This document shows positions 9,891 through 20,023 of a DNA stretch of 64,000 bases, piece by piece. The position numbers and the translations under genes are program-made. Source of the DNA: Roseovarius salinarum (GTDB lineage Bacteria > Pseudomonadota > Alphaproteobacteria > Rhodobacterales > Rhodobacteraceae). The notes under the pieces are model-generated. The model was not told where the DNA came from, did no database searches, and worked only from the letters and a program-made list of their open reading frames with translations. Numbering within the stretch: position 1 is the stretch's first letter; every line of letters begins with the position of its first letter. The stretch covers positions 245,323 through 309,322 of the forward strand of contig NZ_PHNT01000001.1 of the NCBI RefSeq assembly GCF_002834145.1, read 5' to 3'.

Positions 9891-10766
9891 ATGGACATCC
9901 GGAAAATCGGCGTCGTCGGCGCGGGGCAGATGGGCAACGGCATTGCCCACGTGATGGCGGCCGCGGGCTACGAGGTTCTTCTCAACGACGTCAGCCAGGA
10001 GGCCCTGGACAAGGGCCTGGCCACGATCCGCAAGAACATGGAGCGCCAGGTTTCCAAGGGGAAACTCGACAGGGGCGTCATGGATGCCGCCCTCGCGCGG
10101 ATCACGCCCACGCTCACGCTGACCGATCTTGCCGCGACCGACATGATCGTGGAATCGGCGACCGAGCGCGAGGAGATCAAGCAGGCCATCTTCGAGGAAC
10201 TCGTGCCGCACCTTGAGCCGCACACGATCCTGACCTCGAACACCTCGTCGATCTCGATCACCCGGCTCGCCAGCCGCACCGACCGCCCCGGCAAGTTCAT
10301 GGGCTTTCACTTCATGAACCCCGTTCCGGTGATGCAGCTCGTGGAACTGATCCGCGGCATCGCCACCGACCGGGAAACCTATGACATCTGCCTGGGCGTG
10401 GTCGAAAACCTGGGCAAGACGGCCGCCAGCGCCGAGGACTTCCCGGCTTTCATCGTCAACCGGATCCTCATGCCGATGATCAACGAGGCCGTCTACACGC
10501 TCTACGAGGGCGTGGGCAACGTCCGCTCGATCGACCGGTCGATGAAGCTGGGCGCCAACCACCCGATGGGGCCGCTCGAACTGGCGGATTTCATCGGGTT
10601 GGACACCTGTCTTGCGATCATGAACGTGCTGCACGACGGGCTCGCGGACACGAAATACCGCCCCTGTCCGCTGCTGACGAAATACGTCGAGGCCGGTTGG
10701 CTGGGCCGCAAGACGGGGCGGGGCTTCTACGACTACAGCGGCGAGACGCCGGAACCGACGCGCTGA
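9891..10766 (+). CDS. hbd: 3-hydroxybutyryl-CoA dehydrogenase
   Basis: Interconverts acetoacetyl-CoA and 3-hydroxybutyryl-CoA with NAD(P), in beta-oxidation or butyrate and polyhydroxybutyrate metabolism. The Rossmann motif GAGQMG occupies 10-15, the acidic D33 follows the second strand, the SNTSSIS signature is at 116-122, and the catalytic H140 and E152 lie in [15 protein letters not shown]. The C-terminal dimer domain is complete (291 residues), ending [11 protein letters not shown]. The ATG at 9891 follows GGGGGCAGG. Together with etfAB nearby it suggests shared fatty-acid or amino-acid carbon degradation, but it is a single gene unit followed by a repeat element. Confidence 0.95.
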   Translation: MDIRKIGVVGAGQMGNGIAHVMAAAGYEVLLNDVSQEALDKGLATIRKNMERQVSKGKLDRGVMDAALARITPTLTLTDLAATDMIVESATEREEIKQAIFEELVPHLEPHTILTSNTSSISITRLASRTDRPGKFMGFHFMNPVPVMQLVELIRGIATDRETYDICLGVVENLGKTAASAEDFPAFIVNRILMPMINEAVYTLYEGVGNVRSIDRSMKLGANHPMGPLELADFIGLDTCLAIMNVLHDGLADTKYRPCPLLTKYVEAGWLGRKTGRGFYDYSGETPEPTR

Positions 10767-10780
10767 GGCGGCGCCGGCGA

Positions 10781-10842
10781 GAGGGGGCGCTGCCCCCTCG
10801 GCCTTCGGCCTCACCCCCGGAGTATTTCGACCAAGGTGAAGA
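10781..10842 (+). repeat. Interspersed palindromic repeat, copy A
   Basis: A GAGGGGGC stem pairs with GCCCCCTC (10781-10799), a second GGCC-TTC-GGCC hairpin follows (10800-10810), and then comes the core around 10815-10841 containing GGAGTATTTCGACCAAGG. The same order of two hairpins and core recurs at copy B; copies C and D hold the core with none or one hairpin. It lies between the convergent hbd and pckA genes and could also act as a terminator. Confidence 0.75.
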
Positions 10843-10880
10843 CCGGGGCCGCGGTTGCAGCCCCCGTCCCGGCGCCGGCC

Positions 10881-12479
<1,599 letters not shown>

Positions 12480-12627
12480 GGTCTTCAAGCTCCTGGTAGC
12501 CGCGGGCGTCGCGGCGGGTTTCCTTGCGTTCCGGCGCCGTGCGGCACGTGCGCCGGACGGGCTCGGCGGCCCGGATGGACGGGTCTTAGCATGACGCTTC
12601 CGCGGATTAACAGGACGCATCCGCACA

Positions 12628-12660
12628 GTTAGCGCAACCACCTGAACGTTAGCGCAACCA
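12628..12660. promoter_or_regulatory. Paired direct repeats, candidate operator for pckA/chvI
   Basis: GTTAGCGCAACCA occurs at 12628-12640 and again at 12648-12660, exactly 20 bases apart, which places both copies on the same helix face. Each copy is nearly symmetric around GCGC. The site lies about 150-180 bases before pckA and 190-220 before chvI. The binding protein is unknown: an OmpR-type regulator such as ChvI would suit direct repeats, and a LacI-type carbon regulator would suit the GCGC-centred half-palindromes. Confidence 0.5.
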
Positions 12661-12777
12661 ACGCGCATTCCGTTGCCCCGCGAATCGCCGGGCAGCCGAA
12701 ATCCGTGGCAATTCAATCATTTCTAAGGGAATTCTGCGCCAACTTGGGGTGCGCTTCCGGCGATTCGCAGTTTTGGA

Positions 12778-12807
12778 TTGATTGTAAAGGGTGAAACAGC
12801 GCATAAT
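12778..12807 (+). promoter_or_regulatory. Candidate chvI promoter
   Basis: TTGATT (12778-12783) and CATAAT (12802-12807) are spaced by 18 bases and lie 41 bases before the chvI ATG. This is a plausible sigma-70 pair by eye only. Confidence 0.35.
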
Positions 12808-12847
12808 GCGCGAAAAAACAGGCACCAGAGCAGAATAGGAAATCACG

Positions 12848-13549
12848 ATGTCAAAGATCGCCCTTGTGGACGATGACAGGAACATCCTGACGTCCGTCTC
12901 CATGACCCTTGAGGCAGAGGGGTTCGAAGTCGAGACCTACAACGACGGCCAGCAGGCCTTCGACGCGTTCAGCAAGAGGCTTCCCGACATGGCCGTGCTG
13001 GATATCAAGATGCCGCGGATGGACGGGATGGACCTGTTGCAGCGCCTTCGCCAGAAGTCTGCCATTCCCGTGATCTTCCTGACCTCGAAGGACGAGGAGA
13101 TCGACGAGGTTCTGGGCCTGCGCATGGGCGCCGACGACTATGTGAAAAAGCCGTTCTCGCAGCGTCTGCTGGTGGAGCGTATCCGCGCGTTGCTGCGCCG
13201 GCAGGATGCTATCGCGGGCGATCTTCCCCCCGACAGCGAGGACACCAAGGTGATCGAGCGCGGCGCGCTGCGCATGGACCCGCTGCGCCACGCCGTGACC
13301 TGGAAGGGAGAGGACGTCTCGCTCACGGTAACGGAATTCCTCTTGCTGCAGGCGCTCGCGCAGCGCCCCGGGTTCGTCAAGAGCCGCGACCAGCTGATGG
13401 ATGTCGCCTACGACGACCAGGTCTATGTCGACGATCGCACGATCGACAGCCACATCAAGCGCCTGCGCAAGAAACTCAGGTCCGTCGATTCCGAGTTCTC
13501 GGCGATCGAGACGCTCTACGGCATAGGCTACAGGTACAACGAAGAGTAG
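12848..13549 (+). CDS. chvI: Response regulator ChvI
   Basis: OmpR/PhoB-type transcription factor of the ChvG-ChvI system, which in rhizobia and relatives responds to acid and cell-envelope stress and controls envelope, motility and central-carbon genes. The receiver domain (1-120) has the acidic pocket D8-D10, phosphate acceptor D52 in VLDIKMP, T84 and K106 at the usual places. The winged-helix output domain occupies 140-233 ([24 protein letters not shown]). The stop is immediately followed by the chvG ATG. Neighbours chvG, hprK, rapZ, EIIA and HPr form the run conserved across alphaproteobacteria. Confidence 0.96.
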   Translation: MSKIALVDDDRNILTSVSMTLEAEGFEVETYNDGQQAFDAFSKRLPDMAVLDIKMPRMDGMDLLQRLRQKSAIPVIFLTSKDEEIDEVLGLRMGADDYVKKPFSQRLLVERIRALLRRQDAIAGDLPPDSEDTKVIERGALRMDPLRHAVTWKGEDVSLTVTEFLLLQALAQRPGFVKSRDQLMDVAYDDQVYVDDRTIDSHIKRLRKKLRSVDSEFSAIETLYGIGYRYNEE

Positions 13550-15259
13550 ATGGCACTTGCCGAGAGAACGGACGTGCGGGACACAAGGACGCAGGACAGC
13601 GGGGACGTCGTCCTTGGGGACGATTTCGTGGCGCCCGACAACATCGTCGAGGACGAGTTGCGTGAGCGCCGCGAGAACCGCGGTTTCATCTCCCTGCGCG
13701 CGTCGCCTCTCACCCGCAAGATCATCACGTTCAACCTGATCGCGCTGAATGTCCTGGTCGCCGGCATCCTGTATCTGAATGCGTCGCGCGACGGGTTGGC
13801 GCTGCAACGCGCCAATGGCCTCGTGGGCGAGGCCGAACTGGTCGCCGACGTGCTCGAGGCGCAGATGCCGGCCGGTGCGCCGGTCAACCTGATCACGGGC
13901 GACGGGGCCGACGTCGGCCGCACGCTCGAGGGGCTCGATATCCGTTCGGGTGTCGAGGTTTTCGTGTTCGACGACCGCGGCACGCTTGCCGGCCACCGGG
14001 TTGGCGGCACCGCCGGGCGCGGAATGGCCTACGATCCCCGCCCGACCGTCATCACCGACGCGCTGAGCGCTGCCTGGGCCTGGATCTCCAGGCCTTTCTC
14101 GTCCGATGAGGGCGACCGGCCACCGCCCTCGGTCGAGGAACAGGCCCGCGCGCTCGTTGCCGATACCGTCGCGCGTGGCACGCAGGTTGCCGGCGATGGC
14201 GACGGCCGGTCTGCGTTCGTCGTCGCCACGCCCGTGGAACACGAGGGCAAGGCAATCGGCGCCGTCACGCTGGCCAGCACGTCGGGGGAGATCGACAATC
14301 TGGTCCGCGCCGAACGTGAACGCGTCCTGCAGATGTTCATCATCGCGACGCTGGTGTCCATCGGGCTCAGCCTGATCCTGGCCTCTACCATCGCAAACCC
14401 GCTGGCCGATCTCGCCTCCGCGGCGGAAATCGGCGGCAACCGCGACCGGTCCCGGCGCGGCAAGGGGCGGGTGCGGATCCCGGACCTGACGGCACGCCCC
14501 GACGAGATCGGCCGCCTGTCGGGCGCGCTGCGCGGCATGGTGGCAGCCCTATACCAGCGCATCGACAGCAACGAGCAATTCGCCGCGGACGTCGCGCACG
14601 AGATCAAGAACCCCCTGGCATCTTTGCGCTCCGCGGTGGGGACAATGCGGGTCGCCAAGAAACCCGAGCAACGCGAGAAGCTGCTCGACGTGATCGAGCA
14701 CGACGTGCGCCGTCTGGACCGCCTGGTCAGCGACATCTCGAATGCCTCTCGACTCGACAGCGAACTGGTCAAGGAGGAACAGGAGGCCTTCGACCTGCTG
14801 AACATGCTGCGCGGCCTGACCGAGTACCTCGGCGACGAGGCCCGCGGCAAGGGCGTGGAGTTCATCACCGATTTCCCGGACCACCCGATCGTGATCACGG
14901 GGCTGGAGCCTCGGCTGGCGCAGGTCTTCGTGAACCTGATCACCAACGCCATCAGCTTCTGCGAGGACGGCGATGCGATCCGCGTCTGGGCCCGCAAGCG
15001 TGACAACCGCGTGCTTGTCGTGGTCGAGGACACCGGCCCCGGCATTCCCGAGGAGGCGCTCACGAAGGTTTTCGACCGCTTCTATTCGCAGCGCGACGAG
15101 AAGGAGTTCGGCAACAACTCCGGCCTCGGGCTGGCGATCTCCAAGCAGATCGTCGAGGCGCACGGCGGCGTCATCTGGGCCGAGAACATCCGCCCCACCG
15201 AGGCCGACATCACCTCCGAACCGCTGGGCGCGCGTTTCGTGGTCGGCCTGCCGGTCTGA
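13550..15259 (+). CDS. chvG: Sensor histidine kinase ChvG (ExoS-type)
   Basis: Inner-membrane sensor partner of ChvI. Two helices (58-76 and 262-280) bracket a periplasmic domain of about 185 residues. A HAMP-like segment follows, then the dimerisation box FAADVAHEIKNPLASLR with the phospho-acceptor H350, the N box NLITNAISFCEDG, and the ATP-lid motifs DTGPGIP and GLGLAISK. The length of 569 residues fits ChvG. The start codon directly abuts the chvI stop. In sinorhizobia the periplasmic inhibitor ExoR controls this kinase; no exoR is present in this window. Confidence 0.95.
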   Translation: MALAERTDVRDTRTQDSGDVVLGDDFVAPDNIVEDELRERRENRGFISLRASPLTRKIITFNLIALNVLVAGILYLNASRDGLALQRANGLVGEAELVADVLEAQMPAGAPVNLITGDGADVGRTLEGLDIRSGVEVFVFDDRGTLAGHRVGGTAGRGMAYDPRPTVITDALSAAWAWISRPFSSDEGDRPPPSVEEQARALVADTVARGTQVAGDGDGRSAFVVATPVEHEGKAIGAVTLASTSGEIDNLVRAERERVLQMFIIATLVSIGLSLILASTIANPLADLASAAEIGGNRDRSRRGKGRVRIPDLTARPDEIGRLSGALRGMVAALYQRIDSNEQFAADVAHEIKNPLASLRSAVGTMRVAKKPEQREKLLDVIEHDVRRLDRLVSDISNASRLDSELVKEEQEAFDLLNMLRGLTEYLGDEARGKGVEFITDFPDHPIVITGLEPRLAQVFVNLITNAISFCEDGDAIRVWARKRDNRVLVVVEDTGPGIPEEALTKVFDRFYSQRDEKEFGNNSGLGLAISKQIVEAHGGVIWAENIRPTEADITSEPLGARFVVGLPV

Positions 15260-15262
15260 GAC

Positions 15263-15703
15263 ATGGCCGGCGCCGAAACCGCGGAGGAGGCGGAAACCGT
15301 ACACGCCACGACTGTCGCGCTGGACGGTCGCGGCGTCCTGATCCGCGGCGCTGCGGGCACCGGGAAATCGGCACTGGCGCTCGCGCTTCTGGCGCAGGGC
15401 GCGCAGCTGGTGGCCGACGATCGCACCCTGGTATGGCGCAACGGCGATGTCGTGATGGCCGATGCCCCCCGGGCGATCCGTGGGCTGATCGAGGCCCGCG
15501 GCGTCGGTATCCTCGGAATGCCGCCGGCCGGGCCCGTCGCGCTGGATCTGGTCGTCACCATGGACCGGGCCGAACCCGACCGGCTGCCGCCGTTCCGCGA
15601 GGCAACCGTTCTCGGCCGTGCGCTGCCGGAGCTGTGGAATCCGGGCACCGGCCATTTTCCTGCGGCGGTGTTGCTATATCTGCGTCACGAAAGACGCGCG
15701 TGA
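15263..15703 (+). CDS. hprK: HPr kinase/phosphorylase, short alphaproteobacterial form
   Basis: Phosphorylates or dephosphorylates the serine of HPr, linking metabolic state to the phosphotransferase branch. The Walker A loop GAAGTGKS lies at 29-36 and the HprK signature EARGVGILG at 77-85. At 146 residues it lacks the N-terminal half of the Firmicute enzyme, which is normal in alphaproteobacteria. It starts three bases after chvG, and the SD site for rapZ overlaps its end. Its substrate HPr is encoded 1.4 kb downstream with the target serine S49 present. Confidence 0.94.
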   Translation: MAGAETAEEAETVHATTVALDGRGVLIRGAAGTGKSALALALLAQGAQLVADDRTLVWRNGDVVMADAPRAIRGLIEARGVGILGMPPAGPVALDLVVTMDRAEPDRLPPFREATVLGRALPELWNPGTGHFPAAVLLYLRHERRA

Positions 15704-15715
15704 AGGAGTGCCTTG

Positions 15716-16648
15716 ATGCACGATCAGACAAAGGAAGCCCCGCGGGTGATCCTTGTCACCGGTCCTTCGGGCGCCGGTCGCAGCACCGCGATCCGTGCGC
15801 TCGAAGACATGGGCTACGAGGCGATCGACAACCTGCCGCTCAGCCTTTTGCCGCGGCTCGCGGCGGGGCCCGCGCCGGAACGCCCTCTGGCGTTGGGGGT
15901 GGACGCGCGCAACCGCGATTTCTCGACCAACGCGCTGATCGCGCTGATCGACGAGTTCGCCGCCAATGCGCCGTTGCAGATGGACGTGCTTTACATCGAC
16001 TGCCGCACCGACGTGCTGCTGCGGCGGTTTTCCGAAACGCGACGGCGCCATCCGCTGGCGCCCGCCGAAAGCCCCGAGCAGGGCATCGCGCGTGAATTCG
16101 ACCTTTTGAGGCCGATCCGGGCCCGCGCCGACGTGCTGCTGGACACCTCCGAGATGTCGCCGCACGACCTGCGGGCGGACATCGAACGCTGGTTCGCGCC
16201 CGGCGCCGGGGGCGAGCTGGCGGTGTCGGTGCAGTCGTTTTCCTACAAGCGGGGCTTGCCGCGGGCAGTCGACATGGTCTTCGATTGCCGTTTCTTGTCG
16301 AATCCCTACTGGGACGAGGCGCTGCGCGACAGCGACGGGCGCGCGCCGGCGGTTGCCGATTACGTCAGGGCGGATGCACTGTTCGACCCGTTCTTTTCCA
16401 AGGTGCGGACGTTGACCGAGATGCTGCTGCCCGCCTATGTCGCCGAGGGGAAGGCACATCTGTCCATCGCCTTCGGCTGCACCGGCGGGCGCCACCGCTC
16501 AGTCGTGGTGGCAGAAACTTTGGCGGGGGCACTTGCGGATGCCGGCTGGCAGGTGTCAATAAGACATCGCGAATTGGAGCGGCTTGACATCCGGCCGTCC
16601 GATTCCCCCGCAAGGAACGATACAAAGCTGAAGGAAAAGGGGCGTTGA
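15716..16648 (+). CDS. rapZ: RNase adapter protein RapZ (YvcJ-like ATP/GTP-binding)
   Basis: Nucleotide-binding regulatory protein; in enterobacteria it targets RNase E to small RNAs of glucosamine metabolism. Residues 16-24 are GPSGAGRST, a Walker A with arginine in place of the usual lysine. The C-terminal domain contains [12 protein letters not shown] and the highly conserved [11 protein letters not shown]. The length of 310 residues is normal. AAGGAG seven bases before ATG 15716 fixes the start. The stop codon overlaps the TTG start of the EIIA gene. Whether the Lys-to-Arg change abolishes nucleotide hydrolysis is unknown. Confidence 0.95.
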   Translation: MHDQTKEAPRVILVTGPSGAGRSTAIRALEDMGYEAIDNLPLSLLPRLAAGPAPERPLALGVDARNRDFSTNALIALIDEFAANAPLQMDVLYIDCRTDVLLRRFSETRRRHPLAPAESPEQGIAREFDLLRPIRARADVLLDTSEMSPHDLRADIERWFAPGAGGELAVSVQSFSYKRGLPRAVDMVFDCRFLSNPYWDEALRDSDGRAPAVADYVRADALFDPFFSKVRTLTEMLLPAYVAEGKAHLSIAFGCTGGRHRSVVVAETLAGALADAGWQVSIRHRELERLDIRPSDSPARNDTKLKEKGR

Positions 16649-17037
16649 TCGGCATCGTGATCGTGGCGCACGGCGGCCTGGCCACCGAATACCTCGCAGC
16701 GATCGAACATATCGTCGGCGCCCAACCCGGCGTGCGCGCGATCGGGATCGAGAACGATCACGACCGTGCGGCCAAGCAGGCCGACATCTGCGCCGCGGCG
16801 GACGCGGTCGATACCGGCGACGGGGTGATCATCGTGACCGACATGTTCGGTGGCTCGCCCTCCAACCTTTCGCTGCGGGCCTGCGCGGTCGAGAACCGCC
16901 GCATCGTGTACGGCGCGAATCTTCCGCTTCTGATCAAGCTGGCGAAATCCCGCCACCTGTCGGTGCCCGACGCCGCGCGCGCGGCGCTGGAGGCCGGGCG
17001 GAAGTATATCGACAGCCAGACCGCCACGCCGGAGTGA
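16645..17037 (+). CDS. manX: PTS EIIA component, mannose-family type
   Basis: A 130-residue EIIA(Man)-like protein with the phospho-acceptor H9 in [14 protein letters not shown]. It lacks the EIIB, EIIC and EIID parts of a sugar transporter, so here it most likely serves regulation, receiving phosphate from HPr. The start codon is TTG, overlapping the rapZ stop (TTGA), with GGAAAAGGGG just before. The following gene is HPr. The partner enzyme EI would be encoded elsewhere. Confidence 0.93.
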   Translation: MIGIVIVAHGGLATEYLAAIEHIVGAQPGVRAIGIENDHDRAAKQADICAAADAVDTGDGVIIVTDMFGGSPSNLSLRACAVENRRIVYGANLPLLIKLAKSRHLSVPDAARAALEAGRKYIDSQTATPE

Positions 17038-17046
17038 AGGCCCCCA

Positions 17047-17325
17047 ATGTCCGAGACCGTGACCCGAAAATTCGAGATTCTGAACGAGAAAGGCCTTCAC
17101 GCGCGGGCGTCGGCCAAGTTGGTCGAGGTGGTCGAGGGCTTCGACGCCAGCGCCGAGATCGTGCACAATGGCCAGTCGGCCAGTGCCGACAGCATCATGG
17201 GTCTTTTGATGTTGGCAGCATCGAAAGGAACGACTATTGACCTGCAGGCGAGCGGCCCCGACGCCGGCCCGCTGGCCGATGCCGTGGAGGCGCTGGTGGC
17301 TGACAAGTTCGGCGAAGACATGTAG
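17047..17325 (+). CDS. ptsH: Phosphocarrier protein HPr
   Basis: Accepts phosphate from EI on H18 (KGLHARASAK) and can be modified by HprK at S49 (DSIMGLLMLAA). The length of 92 residues and the two motifs are typical. It is the last PTS gene in this run, nine bases after EIIA, and is followed by an acyltransferase gene. With HprK, EIIA and ChvGI in one run the system probably relays carbon or redox state to transcription rather than importing sugar. Confidence 0.96.
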   Translation: MSETVTRKFEILNEKGLHARASAKLVEVVEGFDASAEIVHNGQSASADSIMGLLMLAASKGTTIDLQASGPDAGPLADAVEALVADKFGEDM

Positions 17326-17335
17326 GGGCGCATCC

Positions 17336-18241
17336 ATGCGCGAACGAACGGCACCAGAGCAGGCGGCCAGGGATCCCCAGGACCAACCGAGCGGTCAGGA
17401 TGGGCAATCGCTCACCTTCACCAAGTACGACAGGCGTAGCCTGACCTATGCCAATTCCTTCGACAGCGCGCTTAAAGCCACGACCATCCGCGCGATCGAA
17501 TGGGTGACCGGCAAGATCACGATCCTGCGCATGATCCGCCAGTTCGAAAAGCGCGGTGCGCCGCAGGGGCAGGCGTTCTGGCGTGCGGCCCTCGACACCA
17601 TGGGGATCGACCTGCTGACCCCGCCCGAGCAGATCGAGAACATACCACCCGAGGGGCCGGTGGTGGCCGTGGCCAACCACCCGCACGGCATGGTGGACGG
17701 GATGATCCTGGCCGATCTGATCGGACGGCGGCGCAGCGATTACAAGATCCTGACCCGTGCGCTGCTGACCGGCATCGACGAGGTCGCGGCCTCCTACATG
17801 ATCCCGGTGCCGTTCCCGCATGAACCCGACGCGCAGCGCAAGAGCGTCGAGATGCGCGCCCGCGCCATGGCGCATCTGAAGGAGGGGGGGCTGGTCAGCC
17901 TCTTTCCCTCCGGCGTCGTCGCCTCGTCCGACACGTTGTTCGGACCGGCGATCGAACGTGAGTGGAACGTCTTTACCGCGCAGATGATCCGGCGGTCGGG
18001 TGCGCGGGTGGTTCCCATCTACTTCCCGGGCGCCAATTCGCGCTGGTACCAGATGGCCAACCGATTGTCGTCGACATTGCGTCAGGCGCTGTTGCTGCAC
18101 GAGATCGTGCATAGCTGCAACAAGCCGCAGGCGCCGATCGTGGGCGAACCCATCAGCGACGAGCGCATGGAAATGCTGCACAAGGATCCGCGCGGGTTCA
18201 TGGCGTGGCTGCGCGAACACACGCTCTCGCTGGGCAGGTGA
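17336..18241 (+). CDS. Lysophospholipid acyltransferase family protein
   Basis: A 301-residue PlsC-like acyltransferase. The catalytic block NHPHGMVDG lies at 114-122, matching the NHPxGxxDG form of OlsA/hemolysin-type acyltransferases rather than the NHxSxxD of PlsC. FPSGVVASSD and PIYFPGAN are the downstream acyl-acceptor motifs. ATG 17336 follows AGGGGCG. It may add a fatty acid to a lyso-lipid or lyso-ornithine lipid; the substrate is not determined. It starts ten bases after HPr, so probable co-transcription. Confidence 0.88.
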   Translation: MRERTAPEQAARDPQDQPSGQDGQSLTFTKYDRRSLTYANSFDSALKATTIRAIEWVTGKITILRMIRQFEKRGAPQGQAFWRAALDTMGIDLLTPPEQIENIPPEGPVVAVANHPHGMVDGMILADLIGRRRSDYKILTRALLTGIDEVAASYMIPVPFPHEPDAQRKSVEMRARAMAHLKEGGLVSLFPSGVVASSDTLFGPAIEREWNVFTAQMIRRSGARVVPIYFPGANSRWYQMANRLSSTLRQALLLHEIVHSCNKPQAPIVGEPISDERMEMLHKDPRGFMAWLREHTLSLGR

Positions 18242-18247
18242 CGGGTT

Positions 18248-19273
18248 TCAGTCGAAGGTGCCGGCGACCCGGCCCAGCAGCATGAAGGCCCGCGCGGTGC
18301 GGGTGTCTGACAGTTCGGTGATCTCGGCGTCGCTTGCGGTTTCGACGAACTGGGTGACCATCTTGTCGAACCGCCGCAGGAAATGGTGCGCCGCGTCGCG
18401 GTAGATGGCATCCCGCTTCATGCGCGCGTTCGTCAGTGCCAGCGAGGATCGGTCGCGGATGCCGCCCAGCCCGGCGATCGCGCGGCCGCGTTCGCCGGCG
18501 GCGAAGCGCCGCCAGACCTCTGGCCGGGCGAGGTCGGGGCGCAGGTCGTCCATGTAGATGCCGTCCTGCGACATCAGCGTCAGGATGTCCTGCGCCGCCT
18601 GGATCAGCCGGGCCGTCTCGCGGTCCTTCAGCGCGCGGCGCAACGCGGCGAACCCTTCCTTGTCGTCCACGGTGTCCGGGAAGTTGAGCGCACGGATGAA
18701 GTCCGCGCGGTCCACCGGCGGCGCGATGTCCTCGGCTTCCGTCCCCAGTGGCAGGGCGACCTGATCGTCGCCGGCGGCGGGCGCCGCCTCGGCCGCGGGC
18801 CGGGCCGCGCGGGCCGGCGGCGGTTGTCTGGTCGAGGAGAAGATCGCCAGCGCGGACTCCGTCTTGCGCTGAGCGGCCGCGATCTCGTCGAGCTTTCGGC
18901 TGACCGAGGGCTCGGCCGCATTGCGGTTCTGCACTCCGGCGACGTAACTCTGGCGCACGGCGTCGATGGCGGTTTGCAGCCTGTTGCTTTCCTCGCGCAT
19001 CACCCTTGCGGTGCGCGCGGCGATGGCGGCGACCCAGATCATCGCCACCGGCATGAAGACGGCCAGCATGATCCCGACGAAGCGCACGACCCCCTCGCTG
19101 GTCACACCGCCTTCTGCGTTGCCGGGCACGAGAACCAGAAAGAACACGGCCGCGCCCCCCAACCACAGCACGGACAGGGTCAACGCGACCACCTCGATCG
19201 ACGTGATACGGTCCTGCTGGCCCCTGTCGTAGATACCGAGCGGGGTCGGCGGCGAGTCCTCTTGTTCGCGCAT
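18248..19273 (-). CDS. Conserved hypothetical membrane protein with cytoplasmic coiled coil, 341 aa
   Basis: Two helices (about 25-49 and 62-86) near the N-terminus are followed by a charged, probably helical segment (RVMREESNRLQTAI, about 90-150), a proline and alanine-rich linker, and a C-terminal alpha-helical domain of about 160 residues with no motif I recognise. The family is one I associate with Rhodobacteraceae, but no role is known to me. The gene is convergent with the acyltransferase gene (6 bases apart) and co-directional with greA. Confidence 0.75.
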   Translation of the reverse strand: MREQEDSPPTPLGIYDRGQQDRITSIEVVALTLSVLWLGGAAVFFLVLVPGNAEGGVTSEGVVRFVGIMLAVFMPVAMIWVAAIAARTARVMREESNRLQTAIDAVRQSYVAGVQNRNAAEPSVSRKLDEIAAAQRKTESALAIFSSTRQPPPARAARPAAEAAPAAGDDQVALPLGTEAEDIAPPVDRADFIRALNFPDTVDDKEGFAALRRALKDRETARLIQAAQDILTLMSQDGIYMDDLRPDLARPEVWRRFAAGERGRAIAGLGGIRDRSSLALTNARMKRDAIYRDAAHHFLRRFDKMVTQFVETASDAEITELSDTRTARAFMLLGRVAGTFD

Positions 19274-19286
19274 GGGCGTCAGCCTG

Positions 19287-19757
19287 TCAGATATAGGCGA
19301 CCTTTAGCACTTCGTATGACTTCTCGCCACCTGGCGTGCGCACTTCCACGCTGTCGCCCTCTTCCTTGCCGATAAGGGCGCGCGCGATGGGCGACTTGAT
19401 GTTGAGAAGGCCGTTGTTGATGTCGGCCTCGTATTCGCCGACGATCTGCCAGGTCTTTTCCTCGTCGGTCTCCTCGTCGACCAGCGTGACGGTGGCGCCG
19501 AACTTGATCGGGCCGGACAGGCTGGCCGGATCGATAACCTCGGCCAGGCCCAGGACGCCCTCCAGCTCCTTGATCCGGCCCTCTATGAAGGACTGTTTTT
19601 CCTTTGCGGAATGGTATTCCGCGTTCTCCGACAGGTCACCGTGCTCGCGCGCCTCGGAAATGGCGCGGATGATCGCGGGCCGCTCCTCTGACTTGAGTTG
19701 CTTCAATTCGGCTTCCAGCGCGGCATACCCGGCGCGGGTCATCGGGATCTTTTCCAT
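19287..19757 (-). CDS. greA: Transcription elongation factor GreA
   Basis: Rescues backtracked RNA polymerase by stimulating transcript cleavage. The 156-residue sequence starts [18 protein letters not shown] and has the acidic coiled-coil tip ([15 protein letters not shown], around 39-53), then the C-terminal FKBP-like domain ending [10 protein letters not shown]. The start ATG at 19757 has no evident SD site. The region between greA and the divergent ETF-ubiquinone oxidoreductase gene (266 bases) shows no further element I can support. Confidence 0.97.
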   Translation of the reverse strand: MEKIPMTRAGYAALEAELKQLKSEERPAIIRAISEAREHGDLSENAEYHSAKEKQSFIEGRIKELEGVLGLAEVIDPASLSGPIKFGATVTLVDEETDEEKTWQIVGEYEADINNGLLNIKSPIARALIGKEEGDSVEVRTPGGEKSYEVLKVAYI

Positions 19758-20023
19758 GTCGAGCGTCCAATTTCGGCAAGGGGCGGTTCGGGCTCGCCCA
19801 GCGCGGGCCTTCTCTGGTGTTTTCTTGGCAGAGTGCCCCGAGGGGTGCGGGCGATGCAATAGACGATGCGCCGCGCCCGTGCAATCAGGGCATCGGGAGG
19901 GTCGAGCATGCCGTTTCGGGACGGCGGGACGTCGTGTTCCAATTGACCTTCCGTGTGACGGCGCGGTAGTCACGGGCGGAACGCCCCAGCCAAGAGCGAT
20001 ACGCCCGGGAAAGGATGTCCGAC

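Larger units (their letters stand above)
12480..12847. promoter_or_regulatory. Divergent control region between pckA and chvI (368 bases, no gene)
   Basis: This stretch is noticeably less G+C-rich than its neighbours and contains no credible reading frame. It holds the paired direct repeats at 12628-12660 and a candidate chvI promoter at 12778-12807, listed separately. The side toward pckA (12480-12600) shows no promoter element I can defend. Confidence 0.7.
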
